15,146 nt of DNA from an uncultured Dermabacteraceae bacterium (GTDB lineage Bacteria > Actinomycetota > Actinomycetes > Actinomycetales > Dermabacteraceae). Location of the stretch: positions 1-15,146 of the forward strand of contig CALTZZ010000050.1 of the NCBI GenBank assembly GCA_943913905.1, given 5' to 3'. Within the stretch, counting starts at the first letter, position 1. Each line of letters starts with the position of its first letter. Of the stretch, positions 12,498 to 15,146 are shown one piece after another. The translations under genes were made by a program, and so were the position numbers. Under the pieces are notes generated by a model that worked only from the letters and a program-made list of their open reading frames with translations, was not told the DNA's origin and did no database searches.

Positions 12498-14042
12498 GTG
12501 CCTGCCTCCCGCCTGTCCCCGCGCCGTTTCGCTCTGCCCGTTGCCGTGAGCGATCGCGCACTAACGTGGATCCTCGGCGCCTCGCTTTTCGCGTGGGCTC
12601 TTCTCTTGCGGCTCTGGCGCTTGGGGAGCGTGAAGGAGCTTATCTTCGATGAGGTCTATTACGTGCGCGATGCGTATACGCTCACGCGCGAAGGGGTCGA
12701 GCACGAGTGGGAGAAAGAAGTATCGAAAGCCGCCTTCGAGAGCGGTGACATCAACAGCTATTTAGATTCTGCCTCGTACGTTGTGCACCCTAGCGTCGGC
12801 AAGTGGGTCATCGGCCTCGGCGAAATGGCGTTCGGTGCAGACAATCCGTGGGGTTGGCGCATTTCGGTGGCCCTCGTCGGGGCTCTCACCGTGGTGCTTC
12901 TTTTCCTCACGGTGAAAAGGTTGCTAGGGAACACGACGCTCGGAGTACTCGCGGCGTTCCTCATGAGCATCGACGGGGTTCACCTGGTTCACTCACGCAC
13001 GAGCCTCCTTGACCTGATCCTGATGGCATTCGCTCTGCTCGCCTTCTATTTTCTACTCGTGGACAGGGACCGGTTCCGAGCACGAATATCGGTGGTGGGG
13101 GCCGACGGATTCGCCCGTGTCATGGGCACGGGACTCGCGGGAGTGCGCTGGTATCGGCTCGCAGCCGGTCTGAGCTTAGGCCTGGCGTGCAGCGTGAAAT
13201 GGTCTGGTCTCTATTTCCTTGCCGTATTCGGCGTTATGACTGTGCTGTGGGATTGGACGGCACGCCGTCAGGCTGGCGATCCGAGGTGGTTCAGCCGTGG
13301 CCTCTACCTCGACGCTATTCCGGCGTTCTTTGCGATGGTGGGAACGTCGGTCGTCGTCTATGTGGCGTCGTGGGCCGGGTGGTTCGCTAGTTCGAACGGC
13401 TACTACCGGACGTGGGCGGCGCAGCACGGCCACGCTGACGCAAATCCTGTAACCCAAGCATTGCTGTCTCTGTGGAAATACCACCAGGAGGCGTACAAGT
13501 TCCACGTCACGCTCGAAAGCGAACACACGTATTCGGCAAACCCACTACTGTGGCTCCCGCAATTGCGCCCCACGAACTTCTACTATCGTTCCTACGCATA
13601 CGGTGAGGCGGGCTGCACCGTCGAAAAGTGTTCAGCTGCCATCAATTCGCTTGGCAACCCGTTGTTGTGGTGGCTCGGGTGCCTCGCCCTTGCCATCACA
13701 CTCGTCGTAGGACTCGTGTGGCGAGATGGTCGCGCACTCGCCATCCTTTCGGGGATCGTTGCGGGGTACGTGCCGTGGCTCATGTACATGAATCGAACTA
13801 TCTTCCAGTTCTATTCGATTGTGTTTGAGCCATGGATGATCATGGCGGTCGTGTTCTGCTGTGGGCTCGCGCTCGGCGGGCGTACCGCGAGCAAAGCCCG
13901 GCGCTACTATGCCGGGCTCGCCGTCGGCATAATCGTGTGTCTTATCGCCCTTGCGTCAGCGTTCTTCTGGCCCGTGTGGACCGCCGAAATGATCCCGTTT
14001 GAACAATGGCAAGCGCGGATGTGGCTCGAGAGCTGGATCTAG
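12498..14042 (+). CDS. pmt: Dolichyl-phosphate-mannose--protein mannosyltransferase (GT39, actinobacterial Pmt)
   Basis: This 514-aa polytopic membrane enzyme transfers mannose from polyprenyl-phosphate-mannose to Ser/Thr of secreted proteins. The first membrane helix (about 21-40) is followed by the external catalytic loop IFDEVYYVRDAY with the acidic pair D51-E52 that defines the family, then VVHPSVGKWVIGLGE and WGWRISVALVGAL. Further hydrophobic spans alternate with loops up to the C-terminus, including VHSRTSLLDLILM, ACSVKWSGLYFL and PWLMYMNRTIFQFYSI. The GTG at 12498 is chosen because a -10 box sits 6 nt before it; a TTG at 12441 is in frame but would overlap the rsmI promoter. It is divergent from rsmI as in M. 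tuberculosis. Secreted Ser/Thr/Pro-rich proteins, such as the Ltp-repeat protein in this window, are the kind of substrate expected (inference). Confidence 0.94.
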   Translation: MPASRLSPRRFALPVAVSDRALTWILGASLFAWALLLRLWRLGSVKELIFDEVYYVRDAYTLTREGVEHEWEKEVSKAAFESGDINSYLDSASYVVHPSVGKWVIGLGEMAFGADNPWGWRISVALVGALTVVLLFLTVKRLLGNTTLGVLAAFLMSIDGVHLVHSRTSLLDLILMAFALLAFYFLLVDRDRFRARISVVGADGFARVMGTGLAGVRWYRLAAGLSLGLACSVKWSGLYFLAVFGVMTVLWDWTARRQAGDPRWFSRGLYLDAIPAFFAMVGTSVVVYVASWAGWFASSNGYYRTWAAQHGHADANPVTQALLSLWKYHQEAYKFHVTLESEHTYSANPLLWLPQLRPTNFYYRSYAYGEAGCTVEKCSAAINSLGNPLLWWLGCLALAITLVVGLVWRDGRALAILSGIVAGYVPWLMYMNRTIFQFYSIVFEPWMIMAVVFCCGLALGGRTASKARRYYAGLAVGIIVCLIALASAFFWPVWTAEMIPFEQWQARMWLESWI

Positions 14043-14059
14043 CCACCGTCCGTGGCTAG
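14039..14059. terminator. Hairpin containing both stop codons of the convergent pmt and luxS genes
   Basis: CTAGCCAC (14039-14046) pairs perfectly with GTGGCTAG (14052-14059) around a 5-nt loop. The pmt stop TAG (14040-14042) lies in the left arm, and the luxS stop (complement of 14056-14058) in the right arm at the mirror position. Neither strand has a U-run after it, so it may act as a bidirectional 3'-end structure rather than a classical terminator. Confidence 0.5.
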
Positions 14060-14520
14060 GCGAAAACCGTCGTCCATTCGTTCTTGTGAGCGAGGAATTC
14101 GCGAGCTTCAGCCTGCGCGCCTTCGAGTGAGTGGTGTGCTCCCCACCCGCATTGCACTTCGTTCGCAGCCGGGACCTCAGTGGCCTCAACCAAATCCTTG
14201 AGAGTGGCTTCCACGAGCGGAACCACGTCTTCTACCGTGTGCTCGCCCGCCATGATCATGTAGAAACCCGTCCGGCACCCCATGGGCGAAATGTCGATCA
14301 CGCTGTCGCTGTGATTGCGAACGAACTCCGCCATCATGTGCTCGAGTGAATGCACCGTCTCGCTCTCGAGCGCTTCCACGTTGGGCTGCTTGAAACGAAG
14401 GTCGAACTGCGTGATTACGGCATCTGGCCCCACACCTTTACGCCCGGCGATCCGAATGTACGGCGCCGCAACGGTGCGGTGGTCAAGGTTAAAGCTGGCA
14501 ACGTTCATCACGCTCGGCAT
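14056..14520 (-). CDS. luxS: S-ribosylhomocysteine lyase LuxS
   Basis: This 154-aa metalloenzyme cleaves S-ribosylhomocysteine to homocysteine and DPD, the precursor of autoinducer-2, as part of the activated methyl cycle. The sequence carries MNVASFNLDHRTVAAPYIRI, the metal ligands H57 and H61 in VHSLEHMM with general base E60, the catalytic cysteine C82 in ISPMGCRTGFY, and the third ligand C124 in CGWGAHHSLEGA. All are present. The ATG at 14520 is preceded by AAGGAG at 7 nt. LuxS is patchy in actinobacteria. The nucleosidase partner gene (pfs/mtnN) is not in the window. It is convergent with pmt (13 bp apart) and lies 39 bp downstream of the LysR-like gene, with its own -10-like box. Confidence 0.97.
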   Translation of the reverse strand: MPSVMNVASFNLDHRTVAAPYIRIAGRKGVGPDAVITQFDLRFKQPNVEALESETVHSLEHMMAEFVRNHSDSVIDISPMGCRTGFYMIMAGEHTVEDVVPLVEATLKDLVEATEVPAANEVQCGWGAHHSLEGAQAEAREFLAHKNEWTTVFA

Positions 14521-14556
14521 AGCAATGCTCCTTCGATGGGGACTTCTTGTTGCCCC

Positions 14557-14562
14557 AGCCTA
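14557..14562 (-). promoter_or_regulatory. Putative -10 box of luxS
   Basis: The minus strand reads GATAGGCTGG, with TAGGCT as the -10; the TAG inside it is the stop codon of the upstream LysR-like gene. Transcription would start near 14550, giving a leader of about 30 nt that includes the AAGGAG ribosome-binding site. The -35 is poor. Confidence 0.45.
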
Positions 14563-15146
14563 TCGGGCTGAACGCGCGGTGCGTCCACGAACGACGGCCA
14601 CGAATTCTTGCGTCACGGTGTCGTCGGACTCAACGAGCCATACGAGTCCGATATTGGTGCCGACATGACCGGTAAGCGGCCGATACGTCACATCTTTGCG
14701 GCGATGGAGCCGTGCCAGTGACATAGGCATGCGCGTGAATCCAACCCCGGACGCGACCGTCTCCACACGTTCCTTTTCATCTCCCGCTCGTTCGGGTGGA
14801 AATTCGTGTACCCCCTCGAGATCGCTTTCGGTCAGCGCGTCGAGGACCGTGAGATCGTGATCAATACCCATTACTGCGACGGCCTTTTCCTCCCACAGGG
14901 TCACGACATGAACGTCAGCTTCTTCCGGCGTCGACGACCCTGCGGCCGCTGACGGGTCTAGTGGGAGGCGTGCGAACACCATATCGACGCGCCCGTCGCG
15001 TAGGGCCGTGCCCTGGTCCGAGTGTTCCAGGGGAATAAGTTCGAGCTGCGGCCGTTGGGCTACCGTTCTCCACCGCCGGGCAAACACGTCGGGCTCCACC
15101 CCGGGGATGAACCCCACCCGGAGCGGCCGCGTGGGCCGAGTGGGCG
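14560..15146 (-). CDS. LysR-type substrate-binding-domain protein, C-terminal part, cut by the window edge
   Basis: The frame is open from the window edge (15146) to the stop at 14560, about 195 residues. It begins in a PTRPTRPLRV segment, then VGFIPGVEPDVFARRW, LRDGRVDMVFARLPLD, VVTLWEEKAVAVMGIDHDLT, VASGVGFTRMPMSLARLHRR, DVTYRPLTGHVGTNIGLVWL and a final VVRGRTARSAR. These are the two-lobed effector-binding fold of LysR regulators (DM-F-ARLP, GVGFTRMPMSLAR). The part preceding it in the window is Pro/Thr/Arg-rich rather than the long linker helix seen in full LysR proteins. It may therefore be one of the actinobacterial stand-alone LysR substrate-binding-domain proteins; whether a helix-turn-helix lies upstream cannot be seen. 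It is followed by luxS on the same strand after 39 bp. Confidence 0.85.
   Translation of the reverse strand, partial: PTRPTRPLRVGFIPGVEPDVFARRWRTVAQRPQLELIPLEHSDQGTALRDGRVDMVFARLPLDPSAAAGSSTPEEADVHVVTLWEEKAVAVMGIDHDLTVLDALTESDLEGVHEFPPERAGDEKERVETVASGVGFTRMPMSLARLHRRKDVTYRPLTGHVGTNIGLVWLVESDDTVTQEFVAVVRGRTARSAR

Noticed and set aside
14555..14567. Short hairpin CAGCC/GGCTG between the LysR-like gene and luxS as a terminator
   Set aside because: The stem is only 5 bp with no U-run; the same bases are better explained by the GATAGGCTGG -10 motif.
1..15146. CRISPR array, insertion sequence, integrase or attachment site
   Set aside because: No regularly spaced direct repeats, transposase or recombinase motifs were found; the only tandem repeats are the coding Ltp units, and the tRNA-Gln gene has no duplicated 3' end in the window.

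Overview
The window looks like a chromosomal segment of a moderately high-GC actinobacterium (Actinomycetota). The evidence is an actinobacterial, cysteine-free form of ribosomal protein bL32, the order tRNA-Gln / glmU / prs with a divergent TetR gene, a divergent rsmI / protein O-mannosyltransferase pair (both arrangements are also known in Mycobacterium tuberculosis), several start codons lying 6-7 nt after a -10 box (leaderless style), and GTG/TTG starts. The presence of luxS, which is patchy in actinobacteria, hints at an Actinomycetaceae-like lineage such as Actinomyces, Arcanobacterium or Trueperella. That placement is inference. No insertion sequence, integrase, CRISPR array or phage structural gene was seen, and no stretch over 300 bases lacks a gene.

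Layout. 1-1931, minus strand: tRNA-Gln(UUG), then glmU (UDP-GlcNAc synthesis) and the start of prs (PRPP synthetase), as a tight operon. 2018-3201, plus strand: a TetR regulator and a MarR regulator overlapping by 4 nt. 3278-6154, plus strand: a three-gene membrane-associated module, namely an SPFH-domain protein with a C-terminal SHOCT motif, a double zinc-ribbon protein with a C-terminal membrane anchor, and a small single-span membrane protein. A perfect 8+8 bp palindrome sits next to its presumed -10 box. 6155-8356, minus strand: a Uup-like ABC-F ATPase followed by an MmcQ/YjbR-fold protein. 8463-9308, plus strand: a membrane-anchored surface protein with three tandem Ltp-type repeats, a domain known from a phage superinfection-exclusion lipoprotein.

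9320-11163, minus strand: tatD and ksgA/rsmA, overlapping by 4 nt. 11341-11511, plus strand: rpmF with a structured leader and a downstream hairpin. 11586-12437, minus strand: rsmI, divergent from a GT39 mannosyltransferase gene (12498-14042, plus) across a 60-bp spacer with two opposed leaderless promoters. 14056-14520, minus strand: luxS, convergent with the mannosyltransferase gene; both stop codons lie in the arms of one hairpin. 14560-15146, minus strand: the C-terminal part of a LysR-type substrate-binding-domain protein cut by the window edge.

Most genes are housekeeping: cell-wall precursor and nucleotide supply, rRNA maturation, protein glycosylation and the activated methyl cycle. 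The accessory and more interesting parts are the TetR/MarR + SPFH/zinc-ribbon/membrane block (a possible membrane-stress module resembling the B. subtilis ydjGHI genes but without PspA) and the three-repeat Ltp-type protein (a possible phage-entry or surface factor). Function for both is inferred from domain content only.
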